The notes below the pieces were generated by a model. The model ran no database searches and was not told where the DNA came from. It saw only the letters and a list, made by a program, of their open reading frames with translations. A program made the position numbers and the translations under genes. 64,000 nt of DNA from Amycolatopsis alba DSM 44262 (GTDB lineage Bacteria; Actinomycetota; Actinomycetes; Mycobacteriales; Pseudonocardiaceae): positions 893,021 to 957,020 of the forward strand of contig NZ_KB913032.1 in NCBI RefSeq assembly GCF_000384215.1. Reading direction: 5' to 3'. This document shows, piece by piece, positions 8,561 through 17,578 of the stretch. Position 1 is the stretch's first letter. The number at the start of each line of letters is the position of its first letter.

Positions 8561-10294
8561 TTACCGGTCCGCCAGTTGCTCGAGGCGGGCCGTCTCCACG
8601 TCCAAGGAAGTCTGCGCGCGGCCCAAGGCCTCCGAGCTGTACTGGCCGCTCGACCGGGCCCGCTGGAGGCGCCCGGACTGCTCGGTGAGGACACGCAGCC
8701 TCAGCCGCAGGTACTGGAACACGCTTTCGGCATGATCGGGTGCCGGGCGGTTCGCCGATGCTTCGGCCGGGACACGGACGTCGGAGCGCACCCGGTCCAG
8801 TACCCGGTCGCTGAACGGCCCGTTTCCAGGGTCCTCCAGGGCAGGATCGTCCAACAGCGATCTGGCCGCGTCGTTCAACTCCCCCATGAGACGGACGTAC
8901 TCCCGGCGCAGCTTGCCGGGGTCTTCCTCGGGCACGCGTGCCGCGCGGATGACCGCCGGGAGCGTCAATCCCTGGACCAGCAGTGTCACGGTCGCCACCA
9001 CGTAGGCGATCAGGACCAGCAGTGCGCGGTCCGGGGTGTCCTGCGGGAGGGTCTGCGCCGCCGCCAGGGTGATCGCCCCGCGCATCCCCGCCCAGCCGAG
9101 CACCACCCCGCCGCGCCAGCCCAGGGTCTCGGTGAGCCGGAACTCGACGTCGGCGGCGGCGCGATCGAGCCGTTTCCGGAAATGCGCCACCCGCCGCGGC
9201 GACGCCTTGTCCAGACGTTCGGTGACGGCGGGGATGTCCTTGTCGCCCCGCAGGACCGCCTGCGTCGATTCCAGGCGTGGCTTGAATCGCGCGGCTTTCC
9301 GTTGTTCGCGGTACAGGCCGGCGACGAGCGGTCCGACGAAGACGATGCGCGCCAGAATGACGAGTACCGAAGCCGCCAGGCCGATGTAGAGCGCGTGCCA
9401 AGCGCTCGAACCGTCCTTGTGCACCTCGTCGACGAGGGTTTTGACGCTCAGCCCCATGAGCAGGAACATCCCGCTCTCCAACAGGAAGGCCACGGTGCGC
9501 CAGTTGACGGTCTCGGCGAGACGATCCGTCGCGCGCAGGTGCCGCGGTGCGAGGTGACCGGTCACCAGGCCCGCGACGACGACGGCGAGGACACCCGAGG
9601 CGCCGGACTCTTCGGCAGGCAGGAAGGCGATGAACGGGACCACGAAGGAGATGGCGGTGTTGAGCACCGCGTTGCCCAGCAGCGCGCGCACCCGGACGTT
9701 GACGTAGCCGACCAGGATCCCGATCGCCACCGCCACCACGACCGCGAAGGCGAACTCCCCCACGATGCCCCAGACGGACACGGACCCGGCGACGGCGGCG
9801 ACAGCGGACCGCAGCAGCACGAGCGCGGAAGCGTCGTTGACGAGCCCTTCGCCTTCGAGGACGGTCAGCAGCCGGGGCGGCAGGCCGAGCCGCCGTCCGA
9901 CGGACGTCGCCGCGACGGCGTCGGTGGGACTGATGACCGCGCCGAGCGCGAACGCGGCGGGCCAGCCGATATCCGGCACCAGCCAGTGGAACAGCCAGCC
10001 GGCGCCCAGGGTCGACCCCACCACGAGCAGGACCGCGAGCCCGGTGATCGGGCGGATGTTCCGCCGGAAGTCGACCATCGGCATGTTCACCGCCGCGGAA
10101 TACAGCAGCGGCGGCAGCACCCCGGCGAGGATCAGCTCCGGTTCGACCTCCGGATGCGGGACGCCCGGCAGAAAACTCAGGCCGATGCCGACCAGCACGA
10201 GACTCAGCGGCGCGGCCAGGTTGAGCCGCTCGGAGAACGCGGCCACGAACACGATGCTGATGACGCCGAGCACGACGACGAGGGTCAGGTCCAC
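8561..10294 (-). CDS. Na+/H+ antiporter, CPA1 family
   Basis: A 577-residue integral membrane protein with about twelve hydrophobic segments in the first ~390 residues and a hydrophilic, helical cytoplasmic tail. The motifs PPLLYSAAVNMP, ALGAVISPTDAVA and EGEGLVNDASALVLL are those of the CPA1 (NhaP/NHE) exchangers; the acidic residues in the last motif carry the ion site. It exchanges Na+ or another monovalent cation for protons. The start is GTG 10294. The methyltransferase follows 46 bases later on the same strand, so co-transcription is possible though no functional link is evident. Confidence 0.9.
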   Translation of the reverse strand: MDLTLVVVLGVISIVFVAAFSERLNLAAPLSLVLVGIGLSFLPGVPHPEVEPELILAGVLPPLLYSAAVNMPMVDFRRNIRPITGLAVLLVVGSTLGAGWLFHWLVPDIGWPAAFALGAVISPTDAVAATSVGRRLGLPPRLLTVLEGEGLVNDASALVLLRSAVAAVAGSVSVWGIVGEFAFAVVVAVAIGILVGYVNVRVRALLGNAVLNTAISFVVPFIAFLPAEESGASGVLAVVVAGLVTGHLAPRHLRATDRLAETVNWRTVAFLLESGMFLLMGLSVKTLVDEVHKDGSSAWHALYIGLAASVLVILARIVFVGPLVAGLYREQRKAARFKPRLESTQAVLRGDKDIPAVTERLDKASPRRVAHFRKRLDRAAADVEFRLTETLGWRGGVVLGWAGMRGAITLAAAQTLPQDTPDRALLVLIAYVVATVTLLVQGLTLPAVIRAARVPEEDPGKLRREYVRLMGELNDAARSLLDDPALEDPGNGPFSDRVLDRVRSDVRVPAEASANRPAPDHAESVFQYLRLRLRVLTEQSGRLQRARSSGQYSSEALGRAQTSLDVETARLEQLADR

Positions 10295-10549
10295 AGGCTG
10301 TACGTGTCCTCTCGCTGCTCAACGCCGTTCATGTGTCCATTGGAGACAGGACGGCACCGGACCGCAAGTCGGCACGCGGACCGCTTGCCCAATAGGGCGT
10401 ATTTTCGGGAAATCTTTACGCACTCCCGAAAGCACATCAGGAGCATTAAGTCCCTATTCGAGTACTTCGTACCGGAGTACACAGGATCAGGGGAGGGAGG
10501 CATCACTCCCTTTTCGTGGAAGAGCCCATGCCAAAGGTGAGGTGCGACC

Positions 10550-11530
10550 GTGCTCGAAGTCGAACTCGACATCTTCTCAGGTATGCCTAATCCGACCTGG
10601 ACCCTCTCGGGGAGAGAAGAACAGGAACTCATCGAAAGAATCTCGGCCGATCCGGCCCAAGTATCGCCCGCGTTCACTCAGGACGAACAGTTCAGCCTCG
10701 GCTACCGGGGGCTCCTCGTCCGGTTGGCCAAGACGGATGACGGACCATGGAACGAACGCGCGTCCGCCTGGGGAACCACGCTCCCCAGCGAATTCCGGAT
10801 CGGCAGCAGACCCGCGACCGAACCGGCCGCCGAGTGGCTCTTGCGGACCTCCGAAGCGTATCCGGACGCCGGGGTCGACGACGAGTTGCGCGAAGTCGCA
10901 TCGAACGGGGTTTCCTTGATCCAGTCGTCTTTCGACGCGGTGGATCCCGCCGCGTTCGTCAGCCGCCACGCGGACGGCGCCACCGCCCTCGACCTCGAAG
11001 GCGAGGGTGCGCACGCCCCCAACGAACCGGGCGACGTGCACAGCGAGGGCGCGACATGGTGGGACTGCAATTCCAACTACTTCAACGCGAACGCGGACCT
11101 GTTCAACAAACCTGAAAACGTCGGCAGGAACAACTGTTACTGCTTCGCCAGCAACCACCTGGCGGGGGTGCGCTACGCGCTGCCGGGCAGACGAGGTGGA
11201 CGGCCCGCGACCTCGATCACCTGCGGCGGCGTGACCAACGGTCTTTACGCCGACGGCTGGAAGGACGGCTGCCAGACCAACGGCCTCACCATCGTGCTGG
11301 TGATCTGGCCGAACCGCGACTACCACTTCTACCGGCTCGTCACCGACGCGCCGTACTGGTGGTGGGGCCACAAGCCGGGCGGGACCCCCGCCAAGTACAC
11401 CGATGACTGCGGCCACAGTATTTACCAGTACAACGGCAAGGGATACGCTCCCAACAACTGTTGTCGGGGGAACTACACCGACTTCTGCGGATACTTCTAC
11501 CAGAACAACAGCACCGCCTTAGTCGCCTAG
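10550..11530 (+). CDS. Cys-rich protein of unknown function with a duplicated-family N-terminal domain
   Basis: A 326-residue protein, start GTG 10550. Its N-terminus, VELDIFSGMPNPTWTLS, is matched by VELDIYSGVPNPAWTL in the next gene, so the two share a domain of about 90 residues (also LGYRGLLVR against LGYRGFVVR). The C-terminal half is rich in Cys, Asn, Tyr and Trp: NNCYCFASNH, LVIWPNRDYHFYRL, WGHKPGGTP. The Cys and His positions recall NlpC/papain-like or phage-tail-associated domains, but this is only a suggestion. No signal peptide is seen. Tandem with the lipoprotein at 11545 and probably co-transcribed. Confidence 0.65.
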   Translation: MLEVELDIFSGMPNPTWTLSGREEQELIERISADPAQVSPAFTQDEQFSLGYRGLLVRLAKTDDGPWNERASAWGTTLPSEFRIGSRPATEPAAEWLLRTSEAYPDAGVDDELREVASNGVSLIQSSFDAVDPAAFVSRHADGATALDLEGEGAHAPNEPGDVHSEGATWWDCNSNYFNANADLFNKPENVGRNNCYCFASNHLAGVRYALPGRRGGRPATSITCGGVTNGLYADGWKDGCQTNGLTIVLVIWPNRDYHFYRLVTDAPYWWWGHKPGGTPAKYTDDCGHSIYQYNGKGYAPNNCCRGNYTDFCGYFYQNNSTALVA

Positions 11531-11544
11531 GAGCAGCCATCGCC

Positions 11545-11976
11545 GTGCAGTCCGGTCTCCGGTGGATCCTCCTGGCGCTCGTCCTCTGCGCGTGCAGCAC
11601 GGGGCCGACGACGTCAGGAGGGAACACCGCCGTGACAGACAACGTAGCCGTCGAGCTCGACATCTACTCGGGGGTGCCGAACCCGGCCTGGACCCTGCAG
11701 GCCGCCGAAGCCGCAGAATTCCAGCGCAAACTCAAGTCCCTGCCGCAGACTTCCGGCGGCCGGATAGACAACAACCTCGGCTATCGCGGTTTCGTCGTGC
11801 GCACCGGCCCGACGACCGCGCAGGTACAACGCGGGACCGTGAAGGTCGTCAAGGACGGCGAAACCGTTTTCCGCACCGACCCCGGACGACAACTGGAGCG
11901 ATGGCTGCTGCAGTCGGGAAAACCCTTCCTCGAGACCGCGACTTTCACTCTCGCGGAACGTGAGTTCGAAAAGTGA
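11545..11976 (+). CDS. Small lipoprotein sharing the ELDI-[FY]-SG domain of its neighbour
   Basis: A 143-residue predicted lipoprotein. A hydrophobic N-terminus ends LVLCACSTG, giving a somewhat unusual lipobox (Leu-Cys-Ala-Cys) with acylation expected at C17. The mature part carries VELDIYSGVPNPAWTL and LGYRGFVVR, paralogous to the N-terminal domain of the gene ending 14 bases upstream. The GTG at 11545 was chosen because it places the signal sequence at the N-terminus; the ribosome site is weak. Function unknown; membrane-surface location is inferred from the lipobox. Confidence 0.6.
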   Translation: MQSGLRWILLALVLCACSTGPTTSGGNTAVTDNVAVELDIYSGVPNPAWTLQAAEAAEFQRKLKSLPQTSGGRIDNNLGYRGFVVRTGPTTAQVQRGTVKVVKDGETVFRTDPGRQLERWLLQSGKPFLETATFTLAEREFEK

Positions 11977-12094
11977 TCGTCATCCGGTCAGTGGTTCGCT
12001 GGTTCAGGTGGTTCTCGGGCAAGGGCATTCCTCGGGCGTCGTAGACGTGTGACGGTGGGGTCACTGTGCTCACCGACGATCCTTGGGAGTAGCC

Positions 12095-12493
12095 GTGAAG
12101 GCCGTGAGGTACGTGCTCGTTCCACTGGTGTTGGCCTTGACGGCGACCACGACAGCGATGTCCGCTTCCGCTTCGGCCGCGCGGGTCACGCTCACCAACG
12201 CGGACAACGGCCGCGCCGTATCCGTGCGCGCCGGTGAAGAGGTCCACGTGCGTCTCACGGGTACGCGGGGGCAGGGAGTGACCTGGACGTGGTCCGAACC
12301 GAAGGCCGGGTCGCCCGGCACGCTGGAGCGGATCGGGGGCAGTCTGTCCCCGAACGGGGACGCGACAGCGGTCTTTCGCGTGACCGGGCCCGGCCTGAGC
12401 GACATCACCGCCGTCCGGCGCTGCCATCCCGCTCCCGGAAGCCAGTGCCCGCAAGTCGTCCAGCCGTGGAAAGTGACCGTCGAGGTTCTGTGA
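12095..12493 (+). CDS. Secreted chagasin-like (I42-type) protein
   Basis: A 132-residue exported protein. A signal peptide (VLVPLVLALTATTTAMSASASA) is followed by one Ig-like domain of about 100 residues. Its layout, VRAGEEVHVRLTGTRGQGVTW, then FRVTGPGLSDITAVRRC and a final beta strand WKVTVEV, resembles protease inhibitor family I42 (chagasin), which blocks papain-like cysteine proteases through three loops. The typical NPTTG loop is not clearly present, so inhibition is unproven. GTG 12095 is preferred over TTG 12083 because GGGAG lies five bases before it. Confidence 0.5.
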   Translation: MKAVRYVLVPLVLALTATTTAMSASASAARVTLTNADNGRAVSVRAGEEVHVRLTGTRGQGVTWTWSEPKAGSPGTLERIGGSLSPNGDATAVFRVTGPGLSDITAVRRCHPAPGSQCPQVVQPWKVTVEVL

Positions 12494-12514
12494 TGCCGCC
12501 GAACGTGTGTCCTA

Positions 12515-12569
12515 GTCCGTGAAGGCCTCCTTGAGGGACTCAGAGTCCCTCAAGGAGGCCTTCACGGAC
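12515..12569. terminator. 55-base near-perfect palindrome between convergent genes
   Basis: Arms 12515-12541 and 12543-12569 are perfectly complementary over 27 bases around a single central A. It lies between the chagasin-like gene and the kinase gene, which end at 12493 and 12573, and is well placed as a bidirectional terminator. Its sequence (GAAGGCCTCCTTGAGGGAC core) differs from the hairpins at 3.5-3.9 kb. Confidence 0.75.
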
Positions 12570-12572
12570 ACC

Positions 12573-14978
12573 TCAGCTCGCGGGAACGTTCAACAACCGC
12601 AGCGTGCTGCCTTTCCCTCTGACGGCGAGAGTGCGGCCGTCGGGGCTGAACGTGAGGGCCGCGCCCGTGCCGCCCGTGGCGGCGCCGATCTGCTGCCCGG
12701 TGTCGATGTTCCACAGCCCCAGCGCACCTCCGACGGCGGCCAGGGTGCGGCCGTCCGGGCTGAGCGCGATCGAGGCGACCGCGTAGGGGACGGTGATGGG
12801 TCGACGCGCCTGGTTGTGGCTGGAGACGTCCCACAGCCGGACCGTCGTCGGCATGAAATCGTCGGGCGGCGAGGTCGCGGTCATGAGCAGCCGCCCGTCC
12901 GGGCTGAACTCGTATTCCTGGAGCTCGTCACCGGCGGACAAGGTGATCGGGTCGCCGATCTGCCGATGGCCGTCGACGTCCCACAAGGTCAGGTGGGTGC
13001 CCGTGGCGGGATCGATCCGGATGGTGACGGCGACCCGGCCGTCCGGGCTGAGCTTGACGCTGTGTTCGTCCGACGTGGCGCCGATTCCGCCGATCTCCCT
13101 GTCACCGGGCACATCCCAGAGACGCACGCCGAGGTCCGCGGAATCCTCGGCGGGTGTGACGGCCATGGCGCGGCCGTCCGCGCTCAGTGACACCTTCTCG
13201 ACGGTGCCCTCCTTGGCCGGGTCGACGCGAAGCTGACCGGCCGCGCGGCCGGTGGCCGCTTCCCACGACTGCACGACGCAGGTCCCGTTGTCGACCTCCG
13301 TCGTGGTCAGGATGCGGCCGTCCGCGCTGAACGCCGTGTCGACGTCCCAGCTGTAGGTACCGAACGGCCCGAGGAGCCGGCCGATCTGCCGACGTCCCGC
13401 CACCTCCCACACCTGAACCGTCTGGTCGCCGTAAACGGTGGCCAAGGTGCGGCCGTCCGGGCTGAATTTGACCTTCTGCACGCTGTACGCGGTCGCGGGA
13501 CCGGGCAGCTCACCGACTTGGGCGACCGTCGGCGGCGCCGGTGCCATCGGCGCAGGCCACAGTCCCCACGCCAGCAGAGCCCCGATCAGCGCCAGGGAAT
13601 CGACGGTGAGAACCGCGCGGCGAGACGGCCTCCCGTATCCGGGACGATGCCGCGACCTGCCTGCCGCCCACGTCCAGCGCGCCAGCAGCAGTGCGGCGAG
13701 CAGGAAGACGCCGAGCACCACGGCCAAGGCGTCGGAGAACTCGAGCTCGACGTGCACGGGCATGCCCGGTATGCGTTCGAAATCCGCGAAAGCGACCAGC
13801 GCGGCCAGCAGGGTCGTGATGGTGACACCGGCACCGAGCAGGAACGCGGCGATACCGGCGGCCCGCCCCGAGCCCGCCCGGAAATGTCGAACCCCCTTGG
13901 CGCACAACACACCGACGAGCACGGCGTCGACGATGACCCCGGCCCTGAGGGCGATGGCGAGCTGGGTGGCGACCACGAGGGAGTCACCACCGGCGAGGCC
14001 GATGATCCCGCAGACCAGAAGCGCGGCGAACGCGGCGGCGAGCGCTGACAACGCCACCACGGTGTGCCGTCTCATCGGCAGGCGCGGGTCGATGACCGCT
14101 GTCTCACGGCGGGTCGCGGACTCCTGTGGCACGGTCTGCCGCCCGTCCAGCAGCGCCGTGGCCTGCTCGGCGGTCAGGCGCTCGGCCGGGTCTTTGTCCG
14201 TCAGGCCCCGGATGACCGGCGCCAGAGCGCCCGCCCTGACCGACTCCGGCAGGTCCTCCAGCAGAAGTGCCGCCAGGGTGGCCATCCCCGAACCCCGGTC
14301 GAACGGCGAAGCTCCTTCCACGGCGTGGTACAGGGTCACGCCCAGCGAAAACAGATCGGAGGCGGATGTCGCCCGCTCCCCCTTGGCCCGTTCCGGCGCG
14401 ATGTAGGCGACCGAGCCGGCGACCATGCCCTCCGCGGTCATGGTCGCCTGTCCGGCGGCCTTCGCGATACCGAAGTCGGTGAGCATCGGTGTGCCGTCCG
14501 CGGCGAGCATGATGTTGTGCGGCTTGACGTCACGGTGGATGACGCCCGCCTCGTGACAGGCCGAGAGCGCCGACAGCATCGCCACCGCGATGCGCTGTGC
14601 CGCCGGCACGGGCACCGGCCCGCCGAGGTCGATCTCGTCGGCGAGAGACCGGCCGGGAACGTACTGCATGACCGTCCAGGGCACTCCGCGCTCGACGAGC
14701 ACGTCGTGCACGGTGACGATGTTCGGATGGTCCCGCAGCCGAGCGGCGTTACGAGCCTCCGAAGTGGCGCGCTCGATCATCTCGGCGGTCACCCCGGCGC
14801 TGCTTCCCGGCGGAACCGCCACCTCTTTGACCGCGACTTCCACGCCCAGCGCGCTGTCCTCCGCCAGCCACACCCGGCCGTAGCCGCCGCGTCCCAGCTG
14901 CCTGACCAGCCGGTAACGACCGTCGGCGAGCGTCAGTCCGGGGGCGGCCTCGGTCCGCGGGACATTCGACGGCTGCAT
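12573..14978 (-). CDS. Membrane Ser/Thr protein kinase with WD40 repeats
   Basis: An 801-residue protein. Residues 21-275 form a Hanks-type kinase: glycine loop LGRGGYGRVW, catalytic lysine K51, HRDVKPHN with D150, and DFG at 168-170. Several hydrophobic segments follow (about 315-500). The C-terminal ~290 residues contain repeated FSPDGRTLA-type blades of a WD40 propeller, probably outside the cell. The protein likely senses a ligand or partner and phosphorylates cytoplasmic targets. ATG 14978 is chosen because GGAGA precedes it and the kinase begins soon after; the frame is open for 274 codons upstream but that part overlaps the divergent gene. Confidence 0.9.
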   Translation of the reverse strand: MQPSNVPRTEAAPGLTLADGRYRLVRQLGRGGYGRVWLAEDSALGVEVAVKEVAVPPGSSAGVTAEMIERATSEARNAARLRDHPNIVTVHDVLVERGVPWTVMQYVPGRSLADEIDLGGPVPVPAAQRIAVAMLSALSACHEAGVIHRDVKPHNIMLAADGTPMLTDFGIAKAAGQATMTAEGMVAGSVAYIAPERAKGERATSASDLFSLGVTLYHAVEGASPFDRGSGMATLAALLLEDLPESVRAGALAPVIRGLTDKDPAERLTAEQATALLDGRQTVPQESATRRETAVIDPRLPMRRHTVVALSALAAAFAALLVCGIIGLAGGDSLVVATQLAIALRAGVIVDAVLVGVLCAKGVRHFRAGSGRAAGIAAFLLGAGVTITTLLAALVAFADFERIPGMPVHVELEFSDALAVVLGVFLLAALLLARWTWAAGRSRHRPGYGRPSRRAVLTVDSLALIGALLAWGLWPAPMAPAPPTVAQVGELPGPATAYSVQKVKFSPDGRTLATVYGDQTVQVWEVAGRRQIGRLLGPFGTYSWDVDTAFSADGRILTTTEVDNGTCVVQSWEAATGRAAGQLRVDPAKEGTVEKVSLSADGRAMAVTPAEDSADLGVRLWDVPGDREIGGIGATSDEHSVKLSPDGRVAVTIRIDPATGTHLTLWDVDGHRQIGDPITLSAGDELQEYEFSPDGRLLMTATSPPDDFMPTTVRLWDVSSHNQARRPITVPYAVASIALSPDGRTLAAVGGALGLWNIDTGQQIGAATGGTGAALTFSPDGRTLAVRGKGSTLRLLNVPAS

Positions 14979-15110
14979 CAACTGTTCTCCGATGTCGGAC
15001 AACGGGTCTTCACCCCTGAACCTAGCGCCCGAGGCAACACCGTGTCGCGGCATCGGCAGGATGCTGCCGAGAGCGATCCTCATTCCGGGCCGGTCCCCTA
15101 GAATGGAACC

Positions 15111-15692
15111 ATGGCGGGGGATGAGCCGGACTACAAGAAGTGGGGCGTCATAGTCGGCACGATCAGTGCCGTATTCGCCATTCTCGCGGCACTCAATACG
15201 CTGATCGGGTTCAATCCGCTGCAGGATCTCGCGCCTTCCAAAACCCCCGATCCGACGGTTTCGCGGCCGCTCGCCGCGGAGACGAGCGCGCCGCGAACGA
15301 CCCGGACCACCGCGGAGACGACCACTGACGAACCGGAAACGACCACCGAAGAGGCGGAGACGAGCACCACCCGGTCCACCGAGACGACACCGCCCGCCCG
15401 GCCCGCGTTCCAGGTGCGCTCCTCGCAATGGAACGGACCGTGCAACGACGTTGCGTGCTCGATGAGCGCCGTTTTCCGCAACAACGGCGGGACGGGATCC
15501 GGAACCGCGACCTTCTTCGTTCTGTGGCCGGACAAGTTCACTTATCTCGCCCAGTGTTCCGTCGTGCTGTCCCGGACAGCCGAGAATGATTTCACCACCG
15601 CCGGATGTATCGCGAGCAGCGCGCAGCTCCAGAACTATTTCCGCACGCACCGCGGCGGATCGGTGCGACTGTACGTCAAGGTCGAAAACTGA
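15111..15692 (+). CDS. Membrane-anchored protein with Thr/Glu-rich linker
   Basis: A 193-residue protein. A short cytoplasmic N-terminus (MAGDEPDYKKWG) leads into one transmembrane helix (residues ~13-35), then a Thr/Glu/Pro-rich linker (~45-100) and an extracellular domain with four cysteines. No family is recognised. It is divergent from the kinase, with 132 bases between starts, so the two may share regulation. A TAGAAT hexamer at 15099-15104 lies seven bases before the ATG and could be a -10 element of a leaderless transcript. Confidence 0.7.
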   Translation: MAGDEPDYKKWGVIVGTISAVFAILAALNTLIGFNPLQDLAPSKTPDPTVSRPLAAETSAPRTTRTTAETTTDEPETTTEEAETSTTRSTETTPPARPAFQVRSSQWNGPCNDVACSMSAVFRNNGGTGSGTATFFVLWPDKFTYLAQCSVVLSRTAENDFTTAGCIASSAQLQNYFRTHRGGSVRLYVKVEN

Positions 15693-15705
15693 CGCGGACA
15701 CCCGG

Positions 15706-15725
15706 ACTGATGCCTTTGCATCAGT
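15706..15725 (+). terminator. Hairpin after anchored protein gene
   Basis: Perfect 8-bp stem ACTGATGC/GCATCAGT with a 4-base loop, starting 14 bases after the stop at 15692. Confidence 0.55.
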
Positions 15726-15798
15726 TACTGCATTTAGGTGACCGGCAACCCTGCCCGAGGCGCGATATGTCACCATCGGTTGCGGGGAGGTCATAGCC

Positions 15799-16020
15799 AT
15801 GCCGAATGAACCGGCCGCGGTGGAGATCGCGGATACCGTCGCGACGACGGTGATTCTTCGGCGAAATCAGAACGCGTATCGAGAATTTTCTGCCGTTACC
15901 GATGCGAGACGTCGCGATGTATCTGCGGCGGCTTCCGGCCTACATTGTCAGCGAGCCGCCCCGTGGACAAAGCGGCGTGACGACGGGAATGGGAGGCCAC
16001 ATGACGATTCGATTCGTTGA
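15799..16020 (+). CDS. Possible small leader gene upstream of the subtilase
   Basis: A 73-codon frame beginning MPNEPAAVEIADTVATT. It has a good ribosome site (GGGGAGG, nine bases before ATG 15799) but its later codons do not show the usual G/C third positions, and it overlaps the start of the subtilase by 20 bases. It could be a short regulatory peptide, a translated leader, or chance. The 308-base gap it sits in otherwise holds only the upstream hairpin. Confidence 0.3.
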   Translation: MPNEPAAVEIADTVATTVILRRNQNAYREFSAVTDARRRDVSAAASGLHCQRAAPWTKRRDDGNGRPHDDSIR

Positions 16021-17578
16021 CTCGAATGCGGAAGAACAGGCTGATTCGAACGAGGCCAGATCGGGCTACGATCCGGCGATTCTTCAGGAACTGCTGACAC
16101 GACACGGTGCCCGGACCACCGCCGGACCGGTACTCGACACGGCGGAGAGGCGGCCAACGGCATACCGCCGGAACGCGCTGCTGATAGACGCGGACACGTG
16201 GAACGTGCAGGCGAAACAGGACGCCATCCGAACCACGCTGAAAGACGCGGGAATGGTGGCCGAAGACGCGGCGACCGAGATCGAGGGCGCGCCGATCCGG
16301 GTCACGGTGAACCCCGACGAATCCGGAAAACCCGTCGACGCCTCGAAAGCACTGGAGCAGCTGGACAAGGCCGCTCAAGACGACGCGTCCGAGCTCACCC
16401 CGGAAACCGCGGCGGAGGTCCACCCCGAGCCCCTGATCACCACCATGGCCGGTGCGCTGACGCTCGTGCCCTGGGCGATCAGTGTCGACCCGGTCGGGCA
16501 GTTCGGCCCCCAGCCCGGCGCCTACGGCAAAGTCGCGGTCAAGGTCCTGGCCGGACTGCCTCCGCGCCCCGGCCCTCGCGGCGGGCGGAGACCCGTGATC
16601 GCCGTGGTGGACACGGGCCTCGTACCGCATCCCGACTTGGACGTCTTCGAAGTGAACGGGGCCCCTTTCGAAGATCAGTTCATCACGGTCGCACCGGATA
16701 TCCAGAACGCGATCTTCAGCAGCCACAGAAAGGCGCCGACCGCTTGCACGATGCGGTTCAAAGATCATGAAGAGAGGCCGTCGAACCTGCTGAACGGCAC
16801 GGTCGACGAAGCGTTCGGGCATGGCACGTTCATCGCCGGGATCATCCGGCAGGCGGCACCGGCGGCACGGGTCCTCGCGATCAAGGCGGTGAACAGCGAC
16901 AGGGTCGGTTACGCGGGAGACGCGCTGATCGCGCTGCACGGCATCCTGAACAGGGTCAAGGCAGCGCAGGAAAGGCCCCAGGACGAGGTGAAAAGGCTGG
17001 GGATGGTGGACATCGTCTCGTTCTCGGCAGGCTACTACGCCGACACCGATCGATGGCCCGGTACCAAGCAGCTGGTCAAGGTCATCGACGAGCTGACCGC
17101 GCGCGGCGTGCTCGTGCTGGCCGCGGCGGGCAACGACGCGACAGACCAGCGCTTCTACCCTGCCGCGCTGTCGACCAGACCCGTTGACGAGGGCTCGGGA
17201 CCGCAGGTGATCGGGGTGGGCGCGCTGAACCCGGACGGGACCAAATCCCTGTTCTCGAACGAGGCCGCCTGGGTGAACTGCTGGGCGGACGGTGTCGCCG
17301 TGATCAGCACCTACCCGCCGCAGGTGAACGGGCCGTTCAACCCGCCGGGTGTGGCGAAGCTGGAGAGATGGGGCTACGACCCGGACAACTTCGCGAGCGG
17401 GTACGCGATGTGGAGCGGCACCTCGTTCGCCACCCCACTGGTCGCTTCCGCACTCGCCGAAGAACTCATGAACGTCGCCGAGGAAGACGCAGACCTCGCG
17501 CTGACGGACCTTGACAGGGAAAGCACGGTGAAGCGCGCACGCGAAGCGCTCGAGAGGGCGCGCGCGAGGTATCGATGA
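16001..17578 (+). CDS. Cytoplasmic S8 family serine peptidase (subtilase)
   Basis: A 525-residue subtilisin-like protease. The catalytic triad is intact: D204 in VVDTGL, H274 in FGHGTF and S475 in SGTSFATP. About 180 residues precede the protease domain and show no signal peptide, so the enzyme should act inside the cell, unlike most subtilases. Start ATG 16001 has GGGAGG four bases upstream. Its stop overlaps the start of the sigma factor gene (ATGA), showing translational coupling. With the sigma factor, the small partner and the CHAT protease it forms a two-protease operon; the targets are unknown. Confidence 0.9.
   Translation: MTIRFVDSNAEEQADSNEARSGYDPAILQELLTRHGARTTAGPVLDTAERRPTAYRRNALLIDADTWNVQAKQDAIRTTLKDAGMVAEDAATEIEGAPIRVTVNPDESGKPVDASKALEQLDKAAQDDASELTPETAAEVHPEPLITTMAGALTLVPWAISVDPVGQFGPQPGAYGKVAVKVLAGLPPRPGPRGGRRPVIAVVDTGLVPHPDLDVFEVNGAPFEDQFITVAPDIQNAIFSSHRKAPTACTMRFKDHEERPSNLLNGTVDEAFGHGTFIAGIIRQAAPAARVLAIKAVNSDRVGYAGDALIALHGILNRVKAAQERPQDEVKRLGMVDIVSFSAGYYADTDRWPGTKQLVKVIDELTARGVLVLAAAGNDATDQRFYPAALSTRPVDEGSGPQVIGVGALNPDGTKSLFSNEAAWVNCWADGVAVISTYPPQVNGPFNPPGVAKLERWGYDPDNFASGYAMWSGTSFATPLVASALAEELMNVAEEDADLALTDLDRESTVKRAREALERARARYR

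Noticed and set aside
8471..10540. Long plus-strand open frame across the antiporter
   Set aside because: Antisense shadow with no recognisable motif; the minus strand encodes a clear CPA1 antiporter.
14979..15800. Long N-terminal extension of the kinase frame
   Set aside because: It runs antisense through the divergent anchored-protein gene; a ribosome site supports ATG 14978.
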